A DNA stretch of 64,000 nt, from positions 6,930 to 70,929 of the forward strand of contig CAMYPM010000008.1 of NCBI GenBank assembly GCA_947290775.1, given 5' to 3'. The notes under the pieces were generated by a model. That model did no database searches. It saw only the letters and a program-made list of their open reading frames with translations, and was not told the origin of the DNA. Of this stretch, positions 47,372 through 56,986 are shown one piece after another (position 1 is the stretch's first letter; every line of letters begins with the position of its first letter). A program made the position numbers and the translations under genes. The stretch comes from an uncultured Bacteroidales bacterium (GTDB lineage: Bacteria; Bacteroidota; Bacteroidia; Bacteroidales; Porphyromonadaceae).

Positions 47372-48451
47372 ATGAAGATATATAACAATATTGACCCGAG
47401 TATACCAATAAATACTGAAGCTGAAGCCGCTCTCTTCACTCAATTGCAGAAGTCTCAGCATGTACTAATCTTGGGACATAAAGGGCCGGATGGAGATTCA
47501 GTAGGAAGCTCTTTAGCAATGCACTACTATTTGATGGCCATTGGAGTAAAGAGCACCGTTGTAATGGATGGATCCTTTCCCTATACGCTAAAGAATATAG
47601 AGGGTCTGGATCATATCATATCCATCCACATGGACAACGTTCCTGAAGGATTGCAGCAACTCATAGACAACACTGATACAGTTCTTTGCTTAGACTTTAA
47701 TAAGCTGAGTAGAACCGGAAAAACACTCACTTCTCTCCTTCAAGAAAGCCTTAGTAAGCAAAGGCGTCCCGTACTCTGCATTGATCATCATACTAATCCC
47801 CAAGACGAGGATTTTGATATACTCATCAGTGTTCCTCAAGCTTCTGCTACCTGTCATATATTGGCATTGCTACTGATTGAAAGGATATCTTCATTCCCTC
47901 CAAAAATACAACAGATAATTGCTACTCAATTACTATGGGGTATTATCACAGATACAGGTCGCTTTAATCATGCTTCAGGAAATCCAGCCTTATTTGAAGT
48001 AGTGGCGGATTTGATGCGGTTGGGTGCTCAAAAAGATCTCATCGTGAATGAAACCTTTCACAGCCATCCGGTGTCAAGGCTTCGCTTGGAAGGATATGTA
48101 ATGGAGCATATGGTCATAAGAGAAGATCTCGGAGTTGCCTATTTCTCGCTCACCTTAGATGAACTAAAACATTTTGGGGTTACGCCTGCTGATACGGAAG
48201 GGCTTGTCAATAAACCATTAGATATAGCCTCCATAAAGTGTAGTGCATTCTTTCGAGAAAGCCGAGAAGAAGGTATAAAGATATCAATGCGCAGTAAGGG
48301 AGACTTTGCTGTCAATGCGATATGCAGTACCTGCTACGGAGGAGGAGGACACATAAATGCTGCTGGTGGAGAATTAGCTTCAGGTAATATGGAAGAGGCT
48401 ATTTCGCTCTTTCTTCAAGAAGTGACTTCATTCGCTGAAAAAGGAAAATAA
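47372..48451 (+). CDS. nrnA: DHH/DHHA1 phosphoesterase, NrnA-like
   Basis: A 359-residue protein of the bifunctional nanoRNase/3'-phosphoadenosine 5'-phosphatase type, or a cyclic-dinucleotide phosphodiesterase relative. The DHH site includes LGHKGPDGDSVGSSLA, LCLDFNK and CIDHHTNP; the DHHA1 domain carries CYGGGGHINAAGG near 320. An upstream in-frame ATG at 47318 would run through the promoter element, so ATG 47372 is chosen. The next gene is 39 nt away. Confidence 0.92.
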   Translation: MKIYNNIDPSIPINTEAEAALFTQLQKSQHVLILGHKGPDGDSVGSSLAMHYYLMAIGVKSTVVMDGSFPYTLKNIEGLDHIISIHMDNVPEGLQQLIDNTDTVLCLDFNKLSRTGKTLTSLLQESLSKQRRPVLCIDHHTNPQDEDFDILISVPQASATCHILALLLIERISSFPPKIQQIIATQLLWGIITDTGRFNHASGNPALFEVVADLMRLGAQKDLIVNETFHSHPVSRLRLEGYVMEHMVIREDLGVAYFSLTLDELKHFGVTPADTEGLVNKPLDIASIKCSAFFRESREEGIKISMRSKGDFAVNAICSTCYGGGGHINAAGGELASGNMEEAISLFLQEVTSFAEKGK

Positions 48452-48490
48452 TATTTACACCCACACAATAAATTTCAAGTAACGACAACC

Positions 48491-49093
48491 ATGAAAAATA
48501 AACTAACCTTTGGCACTATTGCCGTTCTTTTTGCTCTTCTCTTCTTAGGGGGTTGTAAGGAAAAAGAGATGAAGTCACTTACCCAGCTGATCAAAGAAGA
48601 GAAAGGTAATATTAGCTCATTCATCAACGAACAAGGCTTTTCTGTAAAAGAAGCCAGTGGAGAGGAGACCTCTTTTGAGAAAAACATTTTGTATCATTTT
48701 CCTAATGGACTCTACATGGAGGTTATCGATCCCGGGAAAACACGTCCGGAAGCCAATAAGACGAAGATAGTTGTTCGATTCAAAGGATATTTCTTCGCCG
48801 AAAAGCCTTTATCTCCCTTCAACAACCTTACAGACGGATCTTTCCAAAATACAGAATTCTTATACATAGAAGCCTATAATAGAGGAGCTCTACACTATAG
48901 TCTGCTTCCGTCTGCTCCCGGTTATTCGCTCAATTCATTGATGTGCGAAGGCCTTGCGTTCCCCATGTCCCTTTGTGGCGATGGGGCACGAGTAAAACTT
49001 ATTATTCCATTTCTAATTGGACCGGAGATGGCTTATAATGCAGGATCTTCTATGTATTGTGAAGAAGTAGTATACGAGTTTAGTAAACCATGA
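48491..49093 (+). CDS. DUF4827 family lipoprotein, FKBP-like
   Basis: A 200-residue protein with a lipoprotein signal: LFLGGC puts the acylated Cys at residue 22, followed by KEKE. The mature part begins LTQLIKEEKGNISSFINEQG and continues with a section (VVRFKGYFFAEK...) resembling an FKBP-fold isomerase domain, as in DUF4827. Catalytic activity is not shown by the sequence. It sits 39 nt after nrnA and 20 nt before glmM. Confidence 0.75.
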   Translation: MKNKLTFGTIAVLFALLFLGGCKEKEMKSLTQLIKEEKGNISSFINEQGFSVKEASGEETSFEKNILYHFPNGLYMEVIDPGKTRPEANKTKIVVRFKGYFFAEKPLSPFNNLTDGSFQNTEFLYIEAYNRGALHYSLLPSAPGYSLNSLMCEGLAFPMSLCGDGARVKLIIPFLIGPEMAYNAGSSMYCEEVVYEFSKP

Positions 49094-49113
49094 TTTTATA
49101 GCCTTATATTGAG

Positions 49114-50505
49114 ATGTCATTAATAAGTTCCATTTCAGGGATTAGGGGTACAATTGGGGGAGGAGTCAACGAGGGCTTATCTCCCATTTCTGTGGCAAAA
49201 TTTACTGCTGCCTATGCCACTTTTATAAGAAATAGTACCGGAATTACAAAGCCACATATTGTAATTGGCCGAGATGCACGTCTTTCCGGCCAAGCTGTCT
49301 TACGAGTTGTCAGTGGGACTCTGATGGCATCAGGCTGCTCAGTAACCGATATAGGCTTAGCGACAACACCAACGACGGAAATGGCAGTCATAGGTCTCCA
49401 TGCGCAAGGAGGGATTATCATCACTGCCAGCCACAATCCTATGAATTGGAATGCCCTCAAGCTACTCAACGCAAAGGGTGAGTTTCTCTCTGCAAAAGAG
49501 GGAGAAGAAGTTTTACAACGAGCTAATAATGAGGACTTTACTTTCGCTAATGTAGAAGAATTAGGCTCTATTGAAGAAAAAGACTGGCTTGAGCAGCATG
49601 TACGTAGTATCATAGAGCTTCCCGAAGTAGATGTAGAGGCCATTTATGATGCCAAGCTAAGAGTTGCCTTTGACTCTGTCAATTCTGTTGGTGGCATAGC
49701 GCTACCCTATCTGTTGCAAGTACTTGGTGTAGAAGAGGTTATTCCGGTAAATGCTATTCCGGATGGCATCTTTAGACATAATCCTGAGCCACTTCCTAAG
49801 CACCTGACTGCATTAGCAGAGGCGGTCACCTCCCATGCAGCATCTGTAGGCTTTGCAGTGGATCCAGACGTAGATCGATTGGCTATAGTAGACGAAAACG
49901 GCAACTTCTTTGGAGAAGAGTATACGCTAGTAGCTGTTGCTGATTATATTCTTTCCTGTAAAGGCCCTGGAGCTACAGTATCCAATCTAAGCTCATCCCG
50001 AGCACTCAAAGAGATAACCGAGCGTCATGGAGGCAGCTATTCAGCTGCTGCCGTAGGAGAGGTGAATGTAGTAGAAAAAATGAAGGAAACGAATGCAATC
50101 ATCGGAGGAGAAGGAAATGGTGGAGTCATTTATCCTGCACTGCACTATGGCCGTGATGCACTGGTTGGTATTGCGCTCTTTCTCACGTTTATTGCTAAGG
50201 AAAAGATAAAAGTGAGTACTCTGCGAACACGCTACCCCAACTTATACATGGCAAAGGAGAAGATCTCTCTACCTAACAAAGAGCGTGTACCGGAGATTTT
50301 TAATGCTCTGGAGTCTCACTTCTCAATAGGTGATGCCAACTATGTAGACGGGCTTAAGCTTGACTTTTCGGATCGCTGGTTACATGTACGCACAAGCAAT
50401 ACAGAGCCCATATTACGCTTTTATACAGAGGCTAAAACGGAAGAAGCCGCTCAAGCATTGGCTGAAGAAGCACAAGCTATTGTTGCGGAGCTACTAAGCA
50501 AATAG
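49114..50505 (+). CDS. glmM: Phosphoglucosamine mutase (alpha-D-phosphohexomutase family)
   Basis: Converts glucosamine-6-phosphate to glucosamine-1-phosphate for UDP-GlcNAc synthesis. The 463-residue protein has the phosphoserine at 106 in TASHNPMNWNALKLL, the Mg loop DPDVDRLAIVDENG, the sugar-binding GEGNGGVIYPA and the phosphate-binding RTSNTEPILRFYTE. This could also be a phosphomannomutase; the family group and GEGNGG motif favour GlmM. It ends 8 nt before rlmD. Confidence 0.85.
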   Translation: MSLISSISGIRGTIGGGVNEGLSPISVAKFTAAYATFIRNSTGITKPHIVIGRDARLSGQAVLRVVSGTLMASGCSVTDIGLATTPTTEMAVIGLHAQGGIIITASHNPMNWNALKLLNAKGEFLSAKEGEEVLQRANNEDFTFANVEELGSIEEKDWLEQHVRSIIELPEVDVEAIYDAKLRVAFDSVNSVGGIALPYLLQVLGVEEVIPVNAIPDGIFRHNPEPLPKHLTALAEAVTSHAASVGFAVDPDVDRLAIVDENGNFFGEEYTLVAVADYILSCKGPGATVSNLSSSRALKEITERHGGSYSAAAVGEVNVVEKMKETNAIIGGEGNGGVIYPALHYGRDALVGIALFLTFIAKEKIKVSTLRTRYPNLYMAKEKISLPNKERVPEIFNALESHFSIGDANYVDGLKLDFSDRWLHVRTSNTEPILRFYTEAKTEEAAQALAEEAQAIVAELLSK

Positions 50506-50513
50506 TATATATT

Positions 50514-51941
50514 GTGAGCCGAAAAATAAAAAAGCCACTCCCCATCCTCAACAATGTGCATATTGAGGGCATTGCTGCAGAAGGACAGTCCATTGCACAC
50601 GAGGAGGGAAAGGTGCTATTCGTACCCTTTGGAGCACCCGAAGATATCTGTACAGTACAGATTGTAAAAAAGAAAAAACACTTCTCCGAAGGGCGTATTA
50701 TCGCTTTAGAAAAGCCGTCTCCACATCGGATTGATCCTATATGTACACACTTTGGCACCTGCGGAGGATGCAAGTGGCAGCATATACCTTACTCTATGCA
50801 ATTAGAGGCAAAAGAGACTCAAGTAATAGATGCTTTAGCACGACTTGGAGGTGTATCTGTAGAAAAGCAACTACCCATTCTTGGTGCTGATCATGTATTT
50901 AGATACCGCAATAAGGTAGAGTTCACTTTCAGCAACCGTCGTTGGATGACAAGTGAGGAAATGCAACTTTCCAATGGGGAAGGTTATGAAAAAGGCTTTG
51001 GATTTCATATCCCGGGGCGCTTTGACAAGGTATTAGATCTACACGAATGCCACTTAGCTACAGAGACCACAAACAGAATTAGGGATGCAATCAGAGAGCT
51101 CACTATTTCTGAGACTTCTCAATACAGCTATTTCGATCTAAGAGAGCAGAATGGTATGATGCGTACTGCTATGGTGAGAAGTAACGCAAAGGGAGACATT
51201 ATGCTTTTGCTTGCCTTTGCGGAAGATGACGAGGAGTCTCGTAATAAGCTTCTCAGTACATTAGTGACACGCTTCCCCGAGATCAAATCGCTTGTATGGG
51301 TTATTAATACAAAGGCTAACGACACTTTTGCTGATTTAGAGATACATTGCTTTCATGGCAATGATTACATCATGGAACAATTAGGAGACTTAAACTTCAA
51401 AATAGGAGCTAAGTCTTTCTTTCAAACAAATACAGCGCAAGCGCTTAAACTCTATAATGTGGTAAAGGACTTCGCTACCTTGCAAAGTAGTGATGTAGTC
51501 TATGACCTATATACAGGTACCGGCACTATCGCTAACTATGTAGCAAGAGAGTGTAGTAAGGTCATAGGTATCGAATACGTACCTGAAGCGGTTGAAGATG
51601 CCAAAGAGAATAGTCACGTCAATGGTATTACCAATACTCTATTCTTTGCAGGCGACATGAAAGACATCCTCCAATCGGACTTTCTTGAAGAGCATGGTAC
51701 ACCGGATGTGATCATTACCGACCCTCCACGAGCGGGCATGCATCCCGATGTGATCAAAACAATTTTAGCTGCCCAACCAAGGAAAATTGTTTACGTAAGT
51801 TGCAATCCAGCCACTCAAGCGCGAGACGCTGCGCTTCTCGTTGCAGGGAATTATCGAATATTACGTTCACAGCCGGTGGATATGTTTCCTCAAACACACC
51901 ATGTAGAGAACGTACTTCTCCTTACCCGTAATGAGAAATAG
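50514..51941 (+). CDS. rlmD: 23S rRNA (uracil-5-)-methyltransferase RumA/RlmD-type
   Basis: A 475-residue SAM-dependent RNA m5U methyltransferase with a TRAM domain (about 8-68) and iron-sulfur Cys motif (CTHFGTCGGCKWQH) near 80-92. The SAM site DLYTGTGTIANYVA is near 330 and the catalytic PPRAGMHPDV follows; VSCNPATQARD holds the active-site Cys. The start is GTG at 50514; no ATG keeps the TRAM domain. The end overlaps the next gene by 11 nt. Confidence 0.88.
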   Translation: MSRKIKKPLPILNNVHIEGIAAEGQSIAHEEGKVLFVPFGAPEDICTVQIVKKKKHFSEGRIIALEKPSPHRIDPICTHFGTCGGCKWQHIPYSMQLEAKETQVIDALARLGGVSVEKQLPILGADHVFRYRNKVEFTFSNRRWMTSEEMQLSNGEGYEKGFGFHIPGRFDKVLDLHECHLATETTNRIRDAIRELTISETSQYSYFDLREQNGMMRTAMVRSNAKGDIMLLLAFAEDDEESRNKLLSTLVTRFPEIKSLVWVINTKANDTFADLEIHCFHGNDYIMEQLGDLNFKIGAKSFFQTNTAQALKLYNVVKDFATLQSSDVVYDLYTGTGTIANYVARECSKVIGIEYVPEAVEDAKENSHVNGITNTLFFAGDMKDILQSDFLEEHGTPDVIITDPPRAGMHPDVIKTILAAQPRKIVYVSCNPATQARDAALLVAGNYRILRSQPVDMFPQTHHVENVLLLTRNEK

Positions 51942-53178
51942 GAAGCTCTTTTTTCCTTTTTTTTTAGCGCATCGACTGATGTATGCCCATAGTGAAGAGC
52001 ACTCTGCAGTCGAACGATTGATCGCCTTTACAATTGCCGGAGTTGCCCTCTGCTTGGCAGTAGTGCAGCTTACTCTACTTATCTCTCAAGGGTTTAAGCA
52101 ATCTGTAAGAGAGCGCATTGTAGTTGCCAGAGGGGATTTGATAATTTCCCCTTATGAAGAGAGCAATACTTACGTAGATGCGTCTGAAGACATGCTCCAC
52201 TTTCTTATTAACTTACCTCATATAGAAGGACTTCGCACTGTATTAGAGACAACCGGCATACTTAAAAGTGATAGTGCCTTTGTAGCGACGCACCTAATGG
52301 GGGTTTCCTCCTTTGAAAGTTTTCGTGAAGTTGAAGATTTACTCATAGAGGGAGAAGTTCCCTCTCGTGACCAAGTATTGCAATACAATAACTGTGCTCT
52401 ACTTCCTCTCGGAACGGCTAAGAAGTTAGACAAAAGGGTGGGCGACAAAGTTTTGCTCTACCTTTATGAGGAGGGCGATATTGTAATGAAACAACTCTCA
52501 GTTGTAGGCATTCTCAATCAACCATTAGCCAGTGGCTCTACCTCCGTTATTTACCTTCCTTATCTACAGCGTGCATTAGGACTGAATGAACACTCCGTTT
52601 CACGTATTGAGCTTTTTACTTCGCCACAAGTTGAGAAAAAGGAAGTAGTCGCCTCTGTTGTAGAGCAATTGAGCCATAGTTCCTACTCGCAAAACCAGCA
52701 TTTAGGTATCAACACCTGTGAAGAACTAATGCCCTCTGTCTTCCACTGGATTGATATGTTGGATGGTAATGTGACGCTTCTCATTACCATTATGGTCATC
52801 GTAGCCGCCTTTACCATGATGACCGGCTTACTTATACTCATACTAAGCCGAGTACGTATGATAGGTATTTTGAAGTCTTTAGGGGCATCTAACCGCTCTA
52901 TAGGCTATATTTTCCTTTTCTTAGCTGCCAAGATTATATTTTTAGGCATTATTTGGGGAAATGTGATTACAGGGATATTAGCATTTGTACAAAACCGCTT
53001 CCATCTGCTCCGCTTAGATGCAGACATCTATTATGTATCGTACGTGCCCTTAACCTTCTCTTTTAATAGTTGGCTGGCAGTTAATATAGGCGCTTTTCTG
53101 ATTATTTTACTACTCTTCTTCCTACCTACGAGCGCTGTCTCACGCATTAAGCCGGCCGGAATCATGCGATTTCAATAG
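51931..53178 (+). CDS. FtsX-like/LolC-E-type ABC transporter permease
   Basis: A 415-residue inner-membrane protein with an N-terminal helix near 28-48, a large periplasmic domain, and three C-terminal helices near 280-306, 324-350 and 382-405 (MTGLLILILSRVRMIGILKSLGASNRSI is the MacB/FtsX coupling region). This matches LolC/E-like permeases for lipoprotein release. No ATPase gene is nearby, so its partner is encoded elsewhere. Its stop overlaps the convergent MATE gene by 17 nt. Confidence 0.87.
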   Translation: MRNRKLFFPFFLAHRLMYAHSEEHSAVERLIAFTIAGVALCLAVVQLTLLISQGFKQSVRERIVVARGDLIISPYEESNTYVDASEDMLHFLINLPHIEGLRTVLETTGILKSDSAFVATHLMGVSSFESFREVEDLLIEGEVPSRDQVLQYNNCALLPLGTAKKLDKRVGDKVLLYLYEEGDIVMKQLSVVGILNQPLASGSTSVIYLPYLQRALGLNEHSVSRIELFTSPQVEKKEVVASVVEQLSHSSYSQNQHLGINTCEELMPSVFHWIDMLDGNVTLLITIMVIVAAFTMMTGLLILILSRVRMIGILKSLGASNRSIGYIFLFLAAKIIFLGIIWGNVITGILAFVQNRFHLLRLDADIYYVSYVPLTFSFNSWLAVNIGAFLIILLLFFLPTSAVSRIKPAGIMRFQ

Positions 53179-54523
53179 TGCGTCGCTTCCAAAGCAAATA
53201 CTGCACAACTCCTCTTACAAAAAGGTACATATCAAAGGAAAACCAGATGGCATGGTTGCCCCAAAAGGGATCAAGTAAATAATAAAGCGCAAAGAAAATT
53301 ACCGAAGCGCACAAGATACTCCATAGCAATCCTTTTGAATAAGTTGCCCCAACAAAAATACCATCCCATATAAAAGCAGCAAAACCCACCAATGGAACCA
53401 AGGCAACCCAATAAACATATTGCATAGCGGTATCAATGATCTCGGGCTTATTGCTCAGTATACCTATTAGCTGCTTTGGAAGGAATAGGTATAGCAGAGT
53501 AGAAGCTAAAGCCAAGATTCCTCCTATTTTAAATACTTCTTGGATCATTAATTTTGCCTTGTCTCTATCGTTTTGACCTATGTAGCGTCCTACAAGTGCT
53601 TCCGCTGCATAGGCAAAGCCATCTGTAAAGTAAGAGAAAAGAGAGAAGAGCTGCAATAAGAGCGTATTAGCCGCTACCACGAGCGCTCCCTCCTTGACGG
53701 ATGCATAAGTAAAAAAGAGCGTTACAGCACTAAGCAAAGCAGAACGAATAAATATATCTCGTCCTGTATATAGGAAGTCTTTCAATTGCCGTGACGAAAA
53801 GATATCTTTAAATTCTGCAAATTGAAGAATACGTTTATACTTTATACCCGCAATGAGGAGCAACATAAGTACCCCTACATACTGTGCTATTACCGTACCT
53901 ATAGCCAAACCCTCTATTCCACACCCATAAAAACGCACTAAGCCATAGCTGATAGAAATATTGAGCAGGTTAATTGTAATGGCAGCCATCATGGGAGCAC
54001 GAGTATTCTGCATACCTATAAACCAGCCATTCAGCACATATAGCAAAAGTGCGGCAGGAGCCCCTAATAAGGCAATTTGAATATAATGAACCGACTCAAA
54101 AGCTATTCCGGTCTCATGCTGTGCCATAAAGCGGGCAAAGGCAGCAACAGGATTGGTGGCAAAAGTCAGTAGCATGCCGCAAAGAAATGCCATAAAAAGC
54201 CCGCGAAGAAGAAACAAATTAATACTCCGCACATCGCTACGACCGAATGCCTGTGACACATAACCGGTAGTGCCCATGCGCAAAAAACCAAAAAGCCAAT
54301 AGATCGTATTAAGCGAACCTGAGGCTATCGCAACGGCACCAATAGCATGATCGCTCTCCAAATGTCCTGCCAGCCCCACATCAACGAGAGAAAGCAGCGG
54401 CACGGTAATGTTGGATATAATATTTGGTATTGCAAGACGGAAAATACGCTGACGCATCATGCGCTTGTCAGTATGTGACACAGTCGCATTCCTCTGGTTA
54501 GTAGCTGTATGTCTCCCCTTCAT
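53162..54523 (-). CDS. MATE family multidrug efflux transporter (DinF-like)
   Basis: A 453-residue inner-membrane cation-coupled drug exporter with about twelve helices. IFRLAIPNIISNITVPLLSLVDVGLAGHL begins near residue 27, and the halves repeat (LKDFLYTGRDIFIRSALL). Substrate is unknown. The ATG at 54523 lies 8 nt after a TAnnTTTG element, so a start further in (MMRQRIF, codon 22) is possible. A 12-bp direct repeat upstream (54572-54605) could bind a regulator. Confidence 0.9.
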   Translation of the reverse strand: MKGRHTATNQRNATVSHTDKRMMRQRIFRLAIPNIISNITVPLLSLVDVGLAGHLESDHAIGAVAIASGSLNTIYWLFGFLRMGTTGYVSQAFGRSDVRSINLFLLRGLFMAFLCGMLLTFATNPVAAFARFMAQHETGIAFESVHYIQIALLGAPAALLLYVLNGWFIGMQNTRAPMMAAITINLLNISISYGLVRFYGCGIEGLAIGTVIAQYVGVLMLLLIAGIKYKRILQFAEFKDIFSSRQLKDFLYTGRDIFIRSALLSAVTLFFTYASVKEGALVVAANTLLLQLFSLFSYFTDGFAYAAEALVGRYIGQNDRDKAKLMIQEVFKIGGILALASTLLYLFLPKQLIGILSNKPEIIDTAMQYVYWVALVPLVGFAAFIWDGIFVGATYSKGLLWSILCASVIFFALYYLLDPFWGNHAIWFSFDMYLFVRGVVQYLLWKRRTIEIA

Positions 54524-54531
54524 TGCAGAAT

Positions 54532-54539
54532 CAAAGGTA
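54532..54539 (-). promoter_or_regulatory. Candidate promoter -7 element for the MATE gene
   Basis: On the - strand TACCTTTG fits TAnnTTTG and ends 8 nt before the ATG at 54523. Confidence 0.55.
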
Positions 54540-54571
54540 GATAAAAGATATCACGTTATGGTATCCCACCA

Positions 54572-54605
54572 AAAGTTATAGATAAGTAGTTTGAAAGTTA
54601 TAGAT
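54572..54605. repeat. 12-bp direct repeat, possible regulator site
   Basis: AAAGTTATAGAT occurs at 54572-54583 and 54594-54605, a 22-bp spacing (about two helical turns). It is about 32 and 54 bp upstream of the MATE -7 element. Confidence 0.5.
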
Positions 54606-54623
54606 GTTTTAATTGATTGATCT

Positions 54624-54645
54624 CTATCTTTCGATTGAAAAATAG
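54624..54645. repeat. Degenerate hairpin of the TTT-N6-AAA type
   Basis: CTATCTTT and AAAAATAG pair over 7 of 8 bases around six bases, like the hairpins at 18499-18568 and 39330-39409 but without the full GATC core. It lies between the direct repeat and the tRNA terminator. Confidence 0.4.
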
Positions 54646-54673
54646 GAATCTATTTTCCCTGTTTCGATAGGAA

Positions 54674-54711
54674 TAAAAAAAAGCGAGGTGCTAATTACTA
54701 TAGCACCTCGC
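54674..54711 (-). terminator. Terminator after tRNA-Pro
   Basis: GCGAGGTGCT / AGCACCTCGC form a perfect 10-bp stem, with a run of A on the + strand side that reads as a T-run on the - strand. It starts 10 nt past the tRNA 3' end. Confidence 0.92.
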
Positions 54712-54720
54712 AACATTCTG

Positions 54721-54795
54721 TCGGGATGACTAGATTCGAACTAGCGACCCCACGCCCCCCAGACGCGTACTCTAACCGGACTGAGCTACATCCCG
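54721..54795 (-). tRNA. tRNA-Pro, anticodon GGG
   Basis: A 75-nt cloverleaf on the - strand. Acceptor CGGGATG pairs with CATCCCG; the D arm is GCTC...GAGT; the anticodon arm CGCGT / GCGTG encloses CT-GGG-GG; the T arm is GCTAG-TTCGAAT-CTAGT. Discriminator A. The CCA end is not encoded (CAG follows). It lies 53 nt after uvrB. Confidence 0.95.
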
Positions 54796-54848
54796 AATGC
54801 GAATGCAAAGGTAGTATATAGTTTTGTTACAAACAAGTTTATAGGGAA

Positions 54849-56876
54849 CTATTTCTTCTTATCTACCGAATTGATGCGTTCTTCTATTGATTGCGCTTCA
54901 TCGCGAAGACGAGCTGCTAGCACAAAATCCAGTTTTTTTGCTGCCTGGTACATTTCTTTACGAGTATCGTCATAGAGTTTTTTCAGTTCTTCTACATCTA
55001 ACACATTGAGAAGCGGATCGGCAAATACACCCTGTTCCGGCTCTACATAGGCAGTACCTACATCCCCTATACTACGCTCCTTCGCTAAGCTGATACCACT
55101 TTTTATAGCCGCTCGGGGTGTAATATGATGCGCTTTGTTATAAGCCAATTGTCTCTCACGGCGAGAGGCTGTTTCCTCCATCATTTGCTTCATAGCATCG
55201 CTAATCGTATCTGCATAGAGAATAACACGCCCCTCGACATGTCGAGCAGCACGTCCTGCCGTTTGCGTAAGTGAGCGATGAGAACGTAGAAAACCCTCCT
55301 TATCGGCATCCAATATAGCCACCAAAGAGACCTCCGGCAAATCCAATCCCTCACGAAGTAAATTGACTCCTACCAATACATCATACACCCCCTTGCGCAA
55401 CTCATCCAATATACGAACTCGATCCAGCGTTTCCACATCACTATGTATATAGGCAGTGGCAATACCATAGCGCTGAAGGTATTCACTTAGCTCTTCGGCC
55501 TGTCTCTTAGTTAATGTAGTGACCAAGGTACGCTCATTCTTCTTCTTTTGAATTTGGATTTCCTCCATGAGATTATCAATCTGGTATTCGGTAGGACGCA
55601 CTTCAATAGAAGGATCCGGAAGTCCGGTAGGTCTAATAATTTGCTCTACAATTATACCTTCGCTTTCCTCCAATTCATAGTCTGCCGGTGTGGCACTTAC
55701 AAAAATCGTATCCTTACGTAATGCCGTAAACTCATCAAAAGTTAAGGGACGATTATCCAAAGCAGCCGGTAAGCGAAAGCCATACTCAACCAAACTTAAC
55801 TTACGAGAGCGGTCCCCACCATACATAGCTTTTATTTGTGGTATGGTTACATGGCTTTCATCTATCACTAAGAGGTAGTCCTTGGGAAAGTAATCAAAGA
55901 GACAGAAAGGACGCTCTCCCGGACTACGGCCATCAAAGTAGCGAGAATAGTTCTCTATACCGGTACAATAACCTATCTCTCCTATCATCTCAAGATCGTA
56001 GGAAACTCGTTCGTACAAACGCTTTGCTTCAAATGTTTTTCCCTCACGTTCAAAAGCCGAAACCTGTACGCCTAAGTCATGCTTTATCATCTCAAGCGCA
56101 TTGGCAGTTTGTTCTTTCGTTGTGACAAATAAATTTGCCGGGTAAATATCAAGGTCATTAAGTTCGCTTGAAGCAACTCCCGAAATAGGATCTATCACCT
56201 CTATGGACTCTATTTCATCATCAAAGAAGAGTATTCGGTAGGCAATACCATCATATCCCTCTACAGCAGGAAATATATCTATTGTATCTCCCTTGACACG
56301 AAAAGTACCACTTGTAAATTCAAGCTTTGTATTTGTATAATACGCACCGGAAAGCATACGCATAAAACTTCCTCGCGGGATCTCATCCCCTACACTAATA
56401 TGTATAATGGAAGCTGCATACACATTAGGATCCGCCATCCCGTACAAACAGGATACACTACTAACTACAATTACATCACGCCTACCACTAAGCAAAGATG
56501 CGGTAGTACGCAATCGAAGTTTTTCAATCTCGGCATTAATAGCCATATCCTTCTCAATGTATGTGTCGGTAGTAGAAATATATGCTTCGGGCTGGTAGTA
56601 ATCGTAATAAGAGACAAAGTACTCTACAGCATTATGAGGAAAGAACGCCTTAAACTCTCCATAGAGTTGAGCTGCAAGTGTTTTGTTATGGCTGATTACC
56701 AACGTAGGGCGATTTGCCTTAGCTATCACATTGGCAATAGTAAACGTCTTACCACTTCCGGTAACTCCTAATAGGGTCTGAGAAGACATACCGCTGCAGA
56801 GCCCTTTAACTAACGCATCAATAGCTTCGGGCTGGTCACCTGAAGGTTCATACTGAGATGTCAAGTCAAATTCCAT
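54849..56876 (-). CDS. uvrB: Excinuclease ABC subunit B
   Basis: Damage-verifying helicase of nucleotide excision repair. The 675-residue protein has Walker A GVTGSGKT near 38-45, the beta-hairpin region YYDYYQPEAYI, DEAD-like VIDESHVTIPQ, motif VI QTAGRAARH and a C-terminal UVR motif (YQAAKKLDFVLAARLRDE) that contacts UvrA/UvrC. The ATG follows a TATCTTTG by 5 nt. The tRNA-Pro gene follows on the same strand. Confidence 0.97.
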   Translation of the reverse strand: MEFDLTSQYEPSGDQPEAIDALVKGLCSGMSSQTLLGVTGSGKTFTIANVIAKANRPTLVISHNKTLAAQLYGEFKAFFPHNAVEYFVSYYDYYQPEAYISTTDTYIEKDMAINAEIEKLRLRTTASLLSGRRDVIVVSSVSCLYGMADPNVYAASIIHISVGDEIPRGSFMRMLSGAYYTNTKLEFTSGTFRVKGDTIDIFPAVEGYDGIAYRILFFDDEIESIEVIDPISGVASSELNDLDIYPANLFVTTKEQTANALEMIKHDLGVQVSAFEREGKTFEAKRLYERVSYDLEMIGEIGYCTGIENYSRYFDGRSPGERPFCLFDYFPKDYLLVIDESHVTIPQIKAMYGGDRSRKLSLVEYGFRLPAALDNRPLTFDEFTALRKDTIFVSATPADYELEESEGIIVEQIIRPTGLPDPSIEVRPTEYQIDNLMEEIQIQKKKNERTLVTTLTKRQAEELSEYLQRYGIATAYIHSDVETLDRVRILDELRKGVYDVLVGVNLLREGLDLPEVSLVAILDADKEGFLRSHRSLTQTAGRAARHVEGRVILYADTISDAMKQMMEETASRRERQLAYNKAHHITPRAAIKSGISLAKERSIGDVGTAYVEPEQGVFADPLLNVLDVEELKKLYDDTRKEMYQAAKKLDFVLAARLRDEAQSIEERINSVDKKK

Positions 56877-56881
56877 GGGTA

Positions 56882-56889
56882 CAAAGATA
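56882..56889 (-). promoter_or_regulatory. Candidate promoter -7 element for uvrB, 5 nt from the ATG
   Basis: On the - strand TATCTTTG is followed by TACCC and then ATG; a leaderless transcript is likely if it is used. Confidence 0.6.
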
Positions 56890-56901
56890 CCTTTATATAA
56901 T

Positions 56902-56934
56902 AAAAAAGCTCCACACCATACGATGCAGAGCTTT
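56902..56934 (-). terminator. Terminator of the nad operon
   Basis: On the - strand AAAGCTC pairs with GAGCTTT across a 16-nt loop and runs into six T. It ends the nadB-nadC-nadA transcript, just ahead of the uvrB promoter element. Confidence 0.65.
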
Positions 56935-56945
56935 GTATAGGATAA

Positions 56946-56974
56946 TCATTTGATAGAAACCACCTATCAAATGA
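56946..56974. repeat. Perfect 11-bp hairpin downstream of nadA
   Basis: TCATTTGATAG and CTATCAAATGA around seven bases. It starts 12 nt after the nadA stop and lacks a T-run, so it may protect the 3' end or pause polymerase before the terminator at 56902-56934. Confidence 0.6.
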
Positions 56975-56986
56975 ACTTTTCAACGT

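Noticed and set aside
56946..56974. The 11-bp hairpin after nadA as the operon terminator
   Set aside because: No T-run follows on the - strand; the weaker stem at 56902-56934 with six T fits better as the terminator.
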